Positions 7,060 through 15,116 of a stretch of 19,653 nt of DNA are shown in pieces. The stretch comes from Deltaproteobacteria bacterium (GTDB lineage Bacteria > Desulfobacterota > DSM-4660 > Desulfatiglandales > HGW-15). The position numbers and the translations under genes were made by a program. The stretch is taken from positions 1 to 19,653 of the forward strand of contig JAIPEI010000013.1 in NCBI GenBank assembly GCA_021737245.1, in the 5' to 3' direction. The stretch's first letter is position 1; each line of letters begins with the position of its first letter. Below the pieces are notes generated by a model. The model made no database searches. It had not been told where the DNA came from and saw only the letters and a program-made list of their open reading frames with translations.

Positions 7060-8496
7060 ATGAACACGAACAAACAAGAGCAGCGCCAGCCTCCCCGCAC
7101 CTCCCGGACGACAAAGCCCGGAGCTTCCGGGCACAGGGAGATTGTTCTCGCGCTTCCTCCGCCGCGGGAAGGGTACTCGTCCCTGAAAATGATCTACCCT
7201 CCCCTGAGCCTCTTGAGCATCGCCAGCTTTTTGAAACGGGAACAGCCCGAAACCCACATCCGGATCCTGGACGGGCAGGTGATGGACATGGAAAGCATGA
7301 TGCGCAGCATCATTGCATCCCCACCGGATGTCATGGGGTTGAGCGTTTCTCTGCTCAACTACATGAATGGACTGGAGCTCGCGGAAGCGGCAAAGCAGCG
7401 GGGCGCCTGCGTGGTGTTCGGGGGGCATTACGCAACCTCCATCCCCGAGCGGATATTGAACAATCGTCCTTTTGTCGACGCCGTCGTGTCCGGAGACGGG
7501 GAACGTGCCTTCACCGATATCGCGGCGGAGAAACCATGGAGGGGGATCGACAACCTGACCTATCGGGACCGGGATGATATTGTCCGGAACAAAAGGGTCA
7601 ATCTGGACCTCGCCGGCCTTCCCCTTCCGGACTACGCCTTGATCGAAGAGATGAATGCTTACATCAACACCTCTTTGAAATTCAAGAAGGTCTTTATCAG
7701 CTATGCCCAGAAAGGCTGCCTGTGGAGGGAGCGTTCCGGAGGCTGTGCCTTCTGTGCAAGACAGGACGAGGGATACAGAAGGAAGCCGCCGGAGATCTTC
7801 TGGGAGGAGATTCGAAGAATCAGGGATGCGTACAACCCGGATCTCATCTACGAGGTGTCCGACTCCTTTGCAACGGATCGAATGCATCTTGCGCGGATCG
7901 CCCGGGGCGCGCCGAAAGATTTGCCTCCCATGCGAATCCTTTCGAAGACGACGGACATCACCGAGCAGTCGGCCCTCCTTCTGAAGCGGATCAACGTGTA
8001 CGAGGTCTTCGTGGGGATTGAATCCGGGGATCCCGGGTGCCTGAAGCGCATCAACAAGGGGACGACCCCGCGCTCAAACCTCAAGGCGGCCCGCATCCTC
8101 AAGGAGAACGGCATCCGGTTTTTTCCCAGCATCATCCTGGGGAACCCCGGCGAGACCCCGGAAACCATGGAAAAGACCATGCAACATTTGGAAGCCCTGT
8201 GTAAAGAAGGCGACGTGGAACGGGTATACGGCAACATCATGCTGCCCTACCCCGGATCGGAGCTCTACGAACGCCTCATGACCGTGCCCGGCATGGAGGA
8301 GAAGTATGCCGGAACGGATATCTTCGATATCAAGGAGCTGCAGCTGGACTGGGCCGAGCATTTCTGCAGCGTCACCTATGACCAGATGCTCGAAAGGCTC
8401 AATGAAGCCGATCTCGCCAACGTTTTCACGACGCCGAACTTCGATAAGGCCGACCTCATGCAGGCGCTTCACCGGCGGAGTGCGGCCTTTTCCTGA
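7060..8496 (+). CDS. B12-binding-domain radical SAM protein with CX8CX2C cluster motif
   Basis: From the ATG at 7060 (AGGAG 8 nt upstream) the protein is 478 residues. Residues about 28-165 resemble the cobalamin-binding-like Rossmann domain of B12-type radical SAM enzymes (MIYPPLSLLSIASFLKR, DVMGLSVSLLNY, VVFGGHYATSIPERIL, DAVVSGDGE). A radical SAM barrel follows. Its cluster-binding cysteines appear to be C220, C229 and C232, giving CX8CX2C rather than CX3CX2C. Later features include VFVGIESGDPGCLKRINKG and FFPSIILGNPGET, typical of the family. It stands alone, with no obvious pathway partner. Several stretches are less GC-rich than neighbouring genes, which may mean later acquisition. The frame stays open back to 6829, but that part crosses the udg promoter and does not resemble the family. 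The substrate is unknown. Confidence 0.85.
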   Translation: MNTNKQEQRQPPRTSRTTKPGASGHREIVLALPPPREGYSSLKMIYPPLSLLSIASFLKREQPETHIRILDGQVMDMESMMRSIIASPPDVMGLSVSLLNYMNGLELAEAAKQRGACVVFGGHYATSIPERILNNRPFVDAVVSGDGERAFTDIAAEKPWRGIDNLTYRDRDDIVRNKRVNLDLAGLPLPDYALIEEMNAYINTSLKFKKVFISYAQKGCLWRERSGGCAFCARQDEGYRRKPPEIFWEEIRRIRDAYNPDLIYEVSDSFATDRMHLARIARGAPKDLPPMRILSKTTDITEQSALLLKRINVYEVFVGIESGDPGCLKRINKGTTPRSNLKAARILKENGIRFFPSIILGNPGETPETMEKTMQHLEALCKEGDVERVYGNIMLPYPGSELYERLMTVPGMEEKYAGTDIFDIKELQLDWAEHFCSVTYDQMLERLNEADLANVFTTPNFDKADLMQALHRRSAAFS

Positions 8497-8569
8497 AAGC
8501 CCGCCTTTCCTGCGACTGAAGATCCATCACCAAAAGGGTCCATCGCAGCCCGGGACTCCGCCGGCCTTG

Positions 8570-8598
8570 CCCCGAGGGCGGTCCGCAAACCCTCGGGG
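8570..8598 (+). terminator. Strong hairpin after the radical SAM gene
   Basis: CCCCGAGGG (8570-8578) pairs perfectly with CCCTCGGGG (8590-8598) around an 11-nt loop. No T-run follows directly, so it is either a stabilising 3' hairpin or an inefficient terminator. Confidence 0.4.
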
Positions 8599-8623
8599 GA
8601 CGGCCCGGGATCGCAAAAGGCCG

Positions 8624-8651
8624 TTGATATTTTAAACATTTTGTGTATCCT
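8624..8651 (+). promoter_or_regulatory. Candidate sigma-70 promoter for the TPR-MglA-DUF4388 genes
   Basis: TTGATA is followed after 16 bp of AT-rich sequence by TATCCT. The segment is clearly more AT-rich than its surroundings and lies upstream of the run of three signalling genes. The -10 box is weaker than consensus. Confidence 0.45.
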
Positions 8652-8662
8652 GAATTGTCGTA

Positions 8663-8699
8663 GCGTTCTGTTCGAAGCCCTCTTCCGCAGACAGAACGC
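8663..8699. repeat. Perfect 9-bp inverted repeat in the leader
   Basis: GCGTTCTGT (8663-8671) and ACAGAACGC (8691-8699) are exact complements separated by 19 nt. The position, just downstream of the candidate promoter, would suit an operator or an RNA hairpin in the 5' leader. Confidence 0.5.
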
Positions 8700-8849
8700 A
8701 CCCGGTCGGCCGAGGGGGGCGCTGCGGACGGGCACATGCGTCGCAGGCTGAGATCAATCCCTGTTCCGGCACCCTTCTGATGGAAGACTGGACGACACGC
8801 GGGCGGGGATTTTGCCTGGATTCCGAGCCGTTCCTTCTTGGAGTTCAAC

Positions 8850-9752
8850 ATGTCCGAACAGGAAAAAGTCAAAACACTTCTCAAGGAAGCCGTTGTGTAC
8901 AAGAACCAGGGGCTCTTTGCTCAGGCCAAGGCAAAGTTCAGCAGCGCCCTCGAAGTCATGACCCAAAACGAAGTCCTCCGATCGAACACGACCTTGATCT
9001 CCGCCATCGAGGAAAAGCTCCGGGACGTGGATGCGATCCTCGGGGACATCGACGAGGAAACCGGAGCGCCAGAGCTCTCTGAAGACATTCAGGAGTTGAT
9101 CAAGAAATCATTCGCTTTTTCCAGGGACAAGGAAGCCGCCGCCATCGAAGGAGCCATGGCCCTGGCCAAGTTCGGCCAGTTCGACAAGGCGCTCGAGGAG
9201 TTCAACGAGATTCTGGAGTATGCGACGCTTCCGGTGATGGTTGCAAAAAACATCATCCGCTGTCATTTGACCGTCTCCTCCCCCGAGACTGCGATCGAGC
9301 AGTTCAGGACCTGGGCCGGCGGGGATCGCTTCAGCAAGGAAGAGATGCTTCACCTCAGGGAGTTCCTGCAGGGTATTCTGGAGAGCCGGGGTCTCGATCT
9401 GGAGATCCCGGGGGGCGGGGAATCCCCGGAGAGCCCTCCGGAGGGCGGGGACCCTGAAGAGGATGAGATGGACATTTCATCGGTCAACATCCAGTTGGAG
9501 GACGGAGTTGAAAACCCCCGGAGCGAAGAGTTCCCGGTGGAGCTCCAATCCGGCGCCACGATCAGCATCATCGTACCGGCCTCCAGCAGGGAGATGGTCC
9601 GCATGTTCAAGCACGGCATGCGACTGCCGATGATCCAGTGTTTCTCCCCCATCGGATTCTTCCCGGGAAGCGGAACGATTACAGGCAAGACCAAGGTTCT
9701 CGAGGGACCCAATCGAGGCGACTTCATGGTGGACATCAAGCTGGACGATTGA
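8850..9752 (+). CDS. TPR-like helical protein with an acidic linker and unassigned C-terminal domain
   Basis: The 300-residue protein begins at the ATG at 8850, with GGAG 6 nt upstream. The TTG at 8838 overlaps that site and is rejected. Residues about 4-40 (LLKEAVVYKNQGLFAQAKAKFSSAL-type) and 95-155 (AMALAKFGQFDKALEEFNEIL) look like tetratricopeptide repeats. A Gly/Pro/Glu-rich linker lies at about 186-210. The C-terminal domain (about 211-300) is beta-rich, contains ISIIVPASS and ends FMVDIKLDD; I cannot assign it, though its size and position would suit a PilZ-like or other binding domain. No signal peptide is seen. It precedes the MglA-like GTPase by 62 nt and is probably in its operon, as a scaffold or effector. 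Confidence 0.7.
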   Translation: MSEQEKVKTLLKEAVVYKNQGLFAQAKAKFSSALEVMTQNEVLRSNTTLISAIEEKLRDVDAILGDIDEETGAPELSEDIQELIKKSFAFSRDKEAAAIEGAMALAKFGQFDKALEEFNEILEYATLPVMVAKNIIRCHLTVSSPETAIEQFRTWAGGDRFSKEEMLHLREFLQGILESRGLDLEIPGGGESPESPPEGGDPEEDEMDISSVNIQLEDGVENPRSEEFPVELQSGATISIIVPASSREMVRMFKHGMRLPMIQCFSPIGFFPGSGTITGKTKVLEGPNRGDFMVDIKLDD

Positions 9753-9814
9753 GTTCGGAAAGCGGCGGAGGCGGCAACGAGCAGCGGACGCCGTAAGGGG
9801 TGACGGGCGAATTC

Positions 9815-10429
9815 ATGGCCAATTTCAACTCGCAGGAACGAACCATCGAGTGCAAGATCGTGTACTACGGGCCGGGACGGGGCGGGAAAACCACCAACCT
9901 GGAGTACATCTACAAGGCCGGTCAAAAATACACGACCGGCGACATGGTCAGCATAGACACCAAAGGAGATCGAACCCTTTTCTTCGACTTTCTGCCGCTC
10001 GGCCTGGGAAAGGTGCGGGGATGCGAGGTCAAGATGCAGCTCTTCACCGTTCCCGGACAGGTGAAGTACGCATCCACACGGAAGATGGTCCTCAAGGGGG
10101 TGGACGGGCTGGTCTTCGTGGCCGATTCGCTGGAAATCCGTAGAAAAGCCAACCTGATGTCCCTCAAGGATCTCCAGGACAACCTGAAGGAAGAGGGCAA
10201 GAGCATCTTCAAGACGCCCCTCGTCCTGCAGTACAACAAGCGGGACCTGGAGGGAACGGGCCTGCCCATCATGCCCATCGAGATGATGGAAAACGATTTG
10301 AACCGAAAGCTGAAGGCCCCTTCCTTTCCGGGGAGCGCGCTGAATGGCACGGGAGTCGGCCCGGCCCTGAAACGCTGCATGGAGATCACATTGAAGCGCC
10401 TCAGGAAGGAGCTCGAATGGACGGAATAG
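9815..10429 (+). CDS. MglA-family small Ras-like GTPase
   Basis: From the ATG at 9815 the product is 204 residues, near the usual MglA length. It has the full MglA signature: KIVYYGPGRGGKTTN, with the P-loop at 19-26; GDRTLFFDFLPLGLGKVRG; TVPGQVKY (78-85) in place of the usual DXXG; LKGVDGLVFVADS; and the base-recognition motif NKRD (141-144). MglA proteins act as GTP-dependent switches in polarity and motility in myxobacteria; paralogues occur across deltaproteobacteria. The GTG at 9800 would add five residues, but family members start near MANFN. No MglB-type Roadblock GAP gene is in the window, although MglA normally needs one. The neighbours are a TPR protein and a DUF4388/cNMP protein, which suggests a signalling module rather than gliding itself. 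Confidence 0.93.
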   Translation: MANFNSQERTIECKIVYYGPGRGGKTTNLEYIYKAGQKYTTGDMVSIDTKGDRTLFFDFLPLGLGKVRGCEVKMQLFTVPGQVKYASTRKMVLKGVDGLVFVADSLEIRRKANLMSLKDLQDNLKEEGKSIFKTPLVLQYNKRDLEGTGLPIMPIEMMENDLNRKLKAPSFPGSALNGTGVGPALKRCMEITLKRLRKELEWTE

Positions 10430-10552
10430 AGCTCCCCGTCCGCGAAGCGTCCGGACGCCACGGCTTTTGAAGCTCGACCAGGGGTGAGCCGCACCGCCGC
10501 GGGCTGGAGGCTGACCATTACCGTTTCCGGTGAAGGATTCGAAGGGAAACAG

Positions 10553-11737
10553 ATGCCGGGGCCACCCGTTCTCCAGGGAAATCTCTCGTTCATCAGCCTG
10601 TCCGACCTGTTTCAACTGCTGGGAGGCAACAGCAGTACGGGCGTCCTTCAGGTGAGCTGCCCGTATGCCCCGGGGCCGGCCACGGTCTACTTCCAGGAGG
10701 GGGTTCCGATCCATGCCTCGAACGCAAAGACCCAGGGGGTGGAAGCCGTCAACGCCCTGTTCGGCTGGATGGAAGGGACGTTCTCCTTTCACAGCCGGCC
10801 CGTTCGAGTGCCGAGCACCATCAGGAAGAGCCGTATGCAGATCATGCTCGACGCGCTCCGGCTGCTGGACGAGGGTGCGATCGAAAAGGTCGGCCCCCGT
10901 TCCCGGGTCGGCGGCGCGCAGCCGGGCAAGCTCAAAGGGACCGGGACCGTCCTGTGGGAATCCATGCCGGTGATCAAGGGGCCGGTGATCGACTACATGT
11001 ATGTCGTCGAGGAGGAGGTGTTTTCCCACGGGCACCGCGTGGTGACGGAGGGGCGCCACGGAAACTGGATATGGATCGTTCTGGAAGGCGAACTGGAGGT
11101 GCTCCGGGAGACACCCAAAGGCCCGATCACCATCGCCAGGCTCGGGCCCGGAAGCTTCATCGGAACATTCATGATTTTCCTCTTCGAGGGCAGCATCCGG
11201 ACCGCGCACGTCTCCGCGGTGGGAAACGTCCGCTTGGGCCTGCTGGACACGCAGCGGCTTTACGGAGAGTTCGCCAAGCTTTCCTCCGAGTTCAGGAATC
11301 TGCTGCTCAGCCTGTCCCGCCGTCTGATCAAGACGACGGACCGGCTCGTGGACCTGTACTGCGGAACGAAGAAGAGCCCCGTCGCCGTGAAGGACAAGGA
11401 GGTTTACTGGAAAGCCGGCACGACGCGCGAGGAAGCCTACGCCATCTCCTCGGGTGAGATCTGCCTGGCCTGCAGAACGAAAAAGGGCGGGCTTCCCCTG
11501 ATCACCCTGGAACGGGAGGACGTTTTCGGGAACCTGCCGTTCGCCTGCACCGGACAGGAGCCTCAAGATGCATCCGTTCTCGCCTCCAAGAACCTGGAGC
11601 TGGAGAAGTTGGATCCGGCGAAGCTTCAAGCGGAGCACGCCCGGCTGTCCCTCACCTTTCGGAGCCTGGTGGAAACCCTCTGCACGAGCATCTCCGTCAC
11701 CACCCAGATCGCCCGGCACATCGCGGAAACCAAGTAG
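10553..11737 (+). CDS. DUF4388 plus cyclic-nucleotide-binding-fold regulatory protein
   Basis: The 394-residue protein starts at the ATG at 10553, preceded at 6 nt by GAAGGG. A GTG at 10484 also has a purine-rich site but adds a segment without family resemblance. Residues about 7-110 are DUF4388: LQGNLSFISLSDLFQLLGG, STGVLQV, VYFQEGVPIHASN and FGWMEGTFSF. Residues about 150-265 have the cyclic-nucleotide-binding beta-barrel pattern (WIVLEGELEVLRETPKGP, IARLGPGSFIGT). The phosphate-binding cassette keeps an arginine (IRTAHV) but lacks the usual Glu after the Gly (GTF rather than GEL), so cAMP binding is doubtful. The C-terminal 130 residues are unassigned. DUF4388 often occurs beside MglA-type GTPases in deltaproteobacteria, which supports a shared pathway. 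Confidence 0.82.
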   Translation: MPGPPVLQGNLSFISLSDLFQLLGGNSSTGVLQVSCPYAPGPATVYFQEGVPIHASNAKTQGVEAVNALFGWMEGTFSFHSRPVRVPSTIRKSRMQIMLDALRLLDEGAIEKVGPRSRVGGAQPGKLKGTGTVLWESMPVIKGPVIDYMYVVEEEVFSHGHRVVTEGRHGNWIWIVLEGELEVLRETPKGPITIARLGPGSFIGTFMIFLFEGSIRTAHVSAVGNVRLGLLDTQRLYGEFAKLSSEFRNLLLSLSRRLIKTTDRLVDLYCGTKKSPVAVKDKEVYWKAGTTREEAYAISSGEICLACRTKKGGLPLITLEREDVFGNLPFACTGQEPQDASVLASKNLELEKLDPAKLQAEHARLSLTFRSLVETLCTSISVTTQIARHIAETK

Positions 11738-11846
11738 CGGCACGCCTGTTCCCTGAAAGGCGGTCTTCTCTTTGAAGCGGGACCGGCGGGGGACGAGAAA
11801 AGGCGGAAGCGTCGACTGCCTTCGACCCGGAAGCGCCGTTGAAGCC

Positions 11847-13649
11847 ATGACACCACCGGACCTGGACGCCGACATGATCCTGGTCCTGCTGCTCATCGGA
11901 GCGGCGGTGTTCCTTTTCATCGTGGAGTGGATCCGGGTGGACGTGGTGGCCATCCTGATGATGGTCCTGCTGCCGATGCTGGGGCTGATCAGCGGAACCG
12001 AGGCGTTTTCGGGCCTCTCCTCCAACGCCGTTGTCTCCATCATCGCCGTCATCATCATCGGGCGGGGCCTCGATCACACCCGGGTCGTCAACCGAATGAT
12101 CCGCCCCGTGCTGCGTCTGTCCGGCAACAGCCGGGTCCGGGTTCTCGGGCTTCTCTCGATCACCGTGGCCCTGGTCTCCGGCTTCATGCAGAACATAGGC
12201 GCTGCGGCGCTTTTCCTCCCCGCCGTACGCCGCATCAGCCGCCGCACGCACATTCCCATACCCCGGATCCTGATGCCGGTGGGGTTCGCAGCCATCCTGG
12301 GCGGCACCATCACCCTGGTGGGGTCGAGCCCCCTGATCCTGCTCAACGATCTCATGAAACCGCACGACCTGGCCCCGTTTCACCTGTTCACGCCCATGCC
12401 CGTCGGGCTGGTCCTGGTGGGGGCCGGCGTGCTCTACTTCCTCCTGCTGGGACGCTGGGTCCTGCCCCGTTGCGACACCGCCTCCCGTGCGGAGGAGCCG
12501 TTCGATCCGACCCGGGACTACCCCCAGGTCGGTCGGCTCTTCGAGCTGGTCATGCCTCGGGACCCGCTGCAGAAACCGCTGGTCCGCGATCTCTGCGACG
12601 ACTACTGGACCCATGTCGTCGCCCTCAGCACGGACCAGGGAAAGACCCGCTTTCTCCCCCCGGAACGGGACGCAGCCATCCCCCAGAAGGCGGTCCTGGC
12701 CGTGTACGGTCCTCCGGACAGGGTCCGCTCCATGGCCGACACATACGACATGACCATCAAACCCGAGCTGGACCTTTTCAAGGAGGACCTGTCCTCCGAC
12801 CTGGCCGGGGTGGTGGAGGCGGTAGTCACTCCCCGATCGAAGTTCGTCGGAAAGAGCATGGCCGAGATCACCTTCCGCCGGCACCATCACGTGACCCCTC
12901 TGGCGGTGATGCGGGAGGATCGGATCTTCTACACCCACCTGGGAGACATCGTGCTCCGTCCCGGCGACGCGGTTCTAATGCACGGTGCCTGGGAGCGCTT
13001 TCACCATCTCAGCCGCCAGGACCAGTTCGTCTACAGCCACCCCATCGACCACGAGATCATGGAGCCTCAGAAGGCCGCGGCGGCCGTGGCCTGCTTCGCC
13101 CTGTCCATAGGACTGGTGATCTTTACGGATCTTCTCCTCTCCGTGTGCCTCATGACGGGCGCCCTGGGCATGGTGCTCACCCGGGTCTTGACCATCGACC
13201 AGGCCTACCGGTCGGTGGATTGGCGAACCATCTTCCTCCTGGCCGGGTTGATTCCCCTGGGGCTGGCCACTCAGAAGAGCGGAGCGGCCGCTTTCCTCGC
13301 CTATTACGTCCTGGACCTTCTGGGGCGCCCCACCCCCTTGATGCTCTACCTGGTGGTGGGAGGGCTCTCCACCCTCTTCACCCTGGTGATCTCCAATGTG
13401 GGTGCGGTGGTTCTCCTCGTGCCCCTGGTGGTGCCGCTGGCCCGGGCCGCCGAGGTGGATCCACGCCTGGCCGTGCTCGTCGTGGGGCTGGCTACATCCA
13501 ACTCCTTTCTCATTCCGACCCACCAGGTCAACGCGCTCTACATGGGTCCGGGCCGCTACCGTAGCCGGGACTATCTGCGGGCCGGGGCCGGCATGAGCCT
13601 GGTGTTCGTCGCCGTGGTCGTGGGGATGATCCTGCTGGTCTACTCGTGA
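11847..13649 (+). CDS. SLC13-type anion permease with inserted TrkA_C/RCK-like domains
   Basis: The protein is about 600 residues from the ATG at 11847. An in-frame TTG at 11772 and an ATG at 11874 are alternatives, and none has a strong ribosome binding site. The N-terminal membrane half (about 10-205) includes SGFMQNIGAAALFLPAVRRI and LGGTITLVGSSPLILLND, a typical SLC13/CitMHS re-entrant segment. A soluble region at about 230-395 resembles two TrkA_C repeats (FVGKSMAEITFRRHH, LRPGDAVLMHG). The second membrane half runs to the C-terminus and contains NVGAVVLLVPLVVPLARAAE and a second substrate loop around SNSFLIPTHQVNAL. This is the usual layout of bacterial SLC13-RCK permeases, which move sulfate, dicarboxylates or other anions with sodium or protons. 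The substrate cannot be told here. It may be an independent gene, 109 nt after the DUF4388 gene. Confidence 0.88.
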   Translation: MTPPDLDADMILVLLLIGAAVFLFIVEWIRVDVVAILMMVLLPMLGLISGTEAFSGLSSNAVVSIIAVIIIGRGLDHTRVVNRMIRPVLRLSGNSRVRVLGLLSITVALVSGFMQNIGAAALFLPAVRRISRRTHIPIPRILMPVGFAAILGGTITLVGSSPLILLNDLMKPHDLAPFHLFTPMPVGLVLVGAGVLYFLLLGRWVLPRCDTASRAEEPFDPTRDYPQVGRLFELVMPRDPLQKPLVRDLCDDYWTHVVALSTDQGKTRFLPPERDAAIPQKAVLAVYGPPDRVRSMADTYDMTIKPELDLFKEDLSSDLAGVVEAVVTPRSKFVGKSMAEITFRRHHHVTPLAVMREDRIFYTHLGDIVLRPGDAVLMHGAWERFHHLSRQDQFVYSHPIDHEIMEPQKAAAAVACFALSIGLVIFTDLLLSVCLMTGALGMVLTRVLTIDQAYRSVDWRTIFLLAGLIPLGLATQKSGAAAFLAYYVLDLLGRPTPLMLYLVVGGLSTLFTLVISNVGAVVLLVPLVVPLARAAEVDPRLAVLVVGLATSNSFLIPTHQVNALYMGPGRYRSRDYLRAGAGMSLVFVAVVVGMILLVYS

Positions 13650-13852
13650 GACCGGTCCCGGGTATTTTCGGGCTCGTGCCCGGGGTCGAATCGGAAATTC
13701 TTCGATGGGGCGGGCGTAAAGAAATGCGGGATTCACCCCATTCCAATTTTTCCTTCCATACGGCTCAATGAGAAAAACCGGGCGCCTCGTTCTGGAAAGC
13801 AGCCCTACCCCTGCATCAGGCCTGGACAGGTTCGAAATCAAGGAGGGAAACC

Positions 13853-14863
13853 GTGAAGGAAGCCATGCTGTGCGAAGCGGAAGAAGGCGGCAGGGTGCAC
13901 TGCTTCCTCTGCAGCCATCACTGCCGGATCAAGCCGGGAAAGTACGGGTTCTGCGGGGTTCGTCAGAACATCGACGGCACCCTGTACACACAATCCTACG
14001 GCCAGATCATCACGGCGAATGTCGATCCAATCGAGAAAAAGCCCCTCTACCATTTCTACCCGGGCACCACGGCATTCTCCATCGCCACCATGGGATGCAA
14101 CTTTCACTGCGACTTCTGCCAGAACTGGCAGATTTCCCAGACGTCCCACCGGGACGGTACGGCGGGGGAACGCCGGAACGTGGAACCCCGGGAAATCGCC
14201 CGCAGCGCCGTGGAAAGGGGCTGCCGCACCATCGCCTACACCTACACCGAGCCCACCATCTTTTTCGAGTACGCTTACGACACGGCACGAATCGCCAGGG
14301 AGCAGAGCCTGGCCAACGTCTTTGTGACCAACGGCTACATGACATCCGAGGCCCTCGAGACGGCCGCTCCCTACCTGGACGCCTGCAACGTGGACCTCAA
14401 ATCGTTTCAGGACTCGTTTTACAGGGAGCGATGCAAGGGCCGTCTCCAGCCGGTCCTGGACTCCATCCGCAAGATGCGCGATCTCGACATCTGGGTGGAG
14501 GTGACCACCCTGGTGATCCCGGGGCAGAACGACGCCGATGAAGAGCTCGCCGGCATCGCCGGGTTCATCGCCGGGACCGATCCGGACATTCCCTGGCACA
14601 TCAGCCGGTTCCACCCCGACTATCAACTCACGGACGCCGAATCCACACCGGTTTCCACGCTGGAGCGTGCCGGAAACCTGGGCCGGGAGGCCGGCCTGCG
14701 GTACATTTACGTGGGAAACGTGCCCGGGGCTTCAGCAGACACACACTGCCCCAGCTGCAACACACCCGTGGTGAAAAGGAGGGCCTACTCCGTGACCGAA
14801 CAGACGGTGAAAAACGGTCTGTGCCCGAGGTGCGGAGGATCTGTGGCGGGGGTGTTCGGTTAG
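13853..14863 (+). CDS. amrS: AmmeMemoRadiSam system radical SAM enzyme (AmrS-like)
   Basis: The 336-residue protein starts with GTG at 13853, six nt after a strong AGGAGG, which decides the start. An N-terminal cysteine-rich region (C17, C20, C24, C34: HCFLCSHHCRI, YGFCGVRQN) is followed by the radical SAM motif C82-X3-C86-X2-C89 in TMGCNFHCDFCQNW. Later segments NVDLKSF, VEVTTLVIPGQND and WHISRFHPDY match the AmrS/PflA-like family. A C-terminal CPSC and CPRCGG pair suggests a zinc-ribbon or extra cluster. AmrS is named for its link with AMMECR1 (AmrA) and Memo (AmrB) proteins; neither is in this window. The biochemical role of the system is poorly understood. Confidence 0.93.
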   Translation: MKEAMLCEAEEGGRVHCFLCSHHCRIKPGKYGFCGVRQNIDGTLYTQSYGQIITANVDPIEKKPLYHFYPGTTAFSIATMGCNFHCDFCQNWQISQTSHRDGTAGERRNVEPREIARSAVERGCRTIAYTYTEPTIFFEYAYDTARIAREQSLANVFVTNGYMTSEALETAAPYLDACNVDLKSFQDSFYRERCKGRLQPVLDSIRKMRDLDIWVEVTTLVIPGQNDADEELAGIAGFIAGTDPDIPWHISRFHPDYQLTDAESTPVSTLERAGNLGREAGLRYIYVGNVPGASADTHCPSCNTPVVKRRAYSVTEQTVKNGLCPRCGGSVAGVFG

Positions 14864-15008
14864 AGAGGCTGTTTTTCCGCGGCCCACAAACAAGGCCTTA
14901 ATATCACTTACGTTTTTGTACGAACCCTTCCTTCCCCGGGCGGACAGGCGGGCCTCCGCCGCTCGAACGCCTCAGGAATCTCCTGTATGAATTCCATGGT
15001 TTTCCCGA

Positions 15009-15037
15009 TGGACACCATGTCCTCTCTACACCATAAT
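15009..15037 (+). promoter_or_regulatory. Sigma-70-type promoter for the STAS-like and response regulator genes
   Basis: TGGACA (15009-15014) and CATAAT (15032-15037) are each one base from consensus and are separated by the optimal 17 bp. The predicted start near 15044 gives a leader of about 70 nt to the ATG at 15117. The rest of the 253-bp gap after amrS (14864-15008) shows nothing I can assign. Confidence 0.6.
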
Positions 15038-15116
15038 GGGGTCGAATCGAACAGGGTTCTTCACCGGAACATTTTCCGAACTCAACAACCATCGACCGCA
15101 CCTGACGAGAGAAACC

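Larger units (their letters stand above)
8497..8849. other. Gene-free stretch of 353 bp with candidate promoter and inverted repeats
   Basis: No convincing coding sequence is seen. The stretch contains a GC-rich 9-bp hairpin (8570-8598), a likely promoter (8624-8651) and a perfect 9-bp inverted repeat (8663-8699). A long leader of about 190 nt then runs to the TPR gene at 8850. Nothing in it matches a riboswitch I can recognise. Confidence 0.6.

Noticed and set aside
9433..9446. Perfect 14-bp palindrome GCCCTCCGGAGGGC
   Set aside because: It lies inside the Gly/Pro/Glu-rich linker of the TPR protein and is readily explained by biased codons in a low-complexity stretch.
9350..12058. Very long open frame on the minus strand, opposite the TPR, GTPase and DUF4388 genes
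   Set aside because: It is low in recognisable motifs and runs antisense to three genes with clear family signatures. Such long antisense frames are common in GC-rich DNA.
15036..15116. N-terminal extension of the STAS-like protein
   Set aside because: It begins inside the -10 box of the likely promoter and does not look like the family start.
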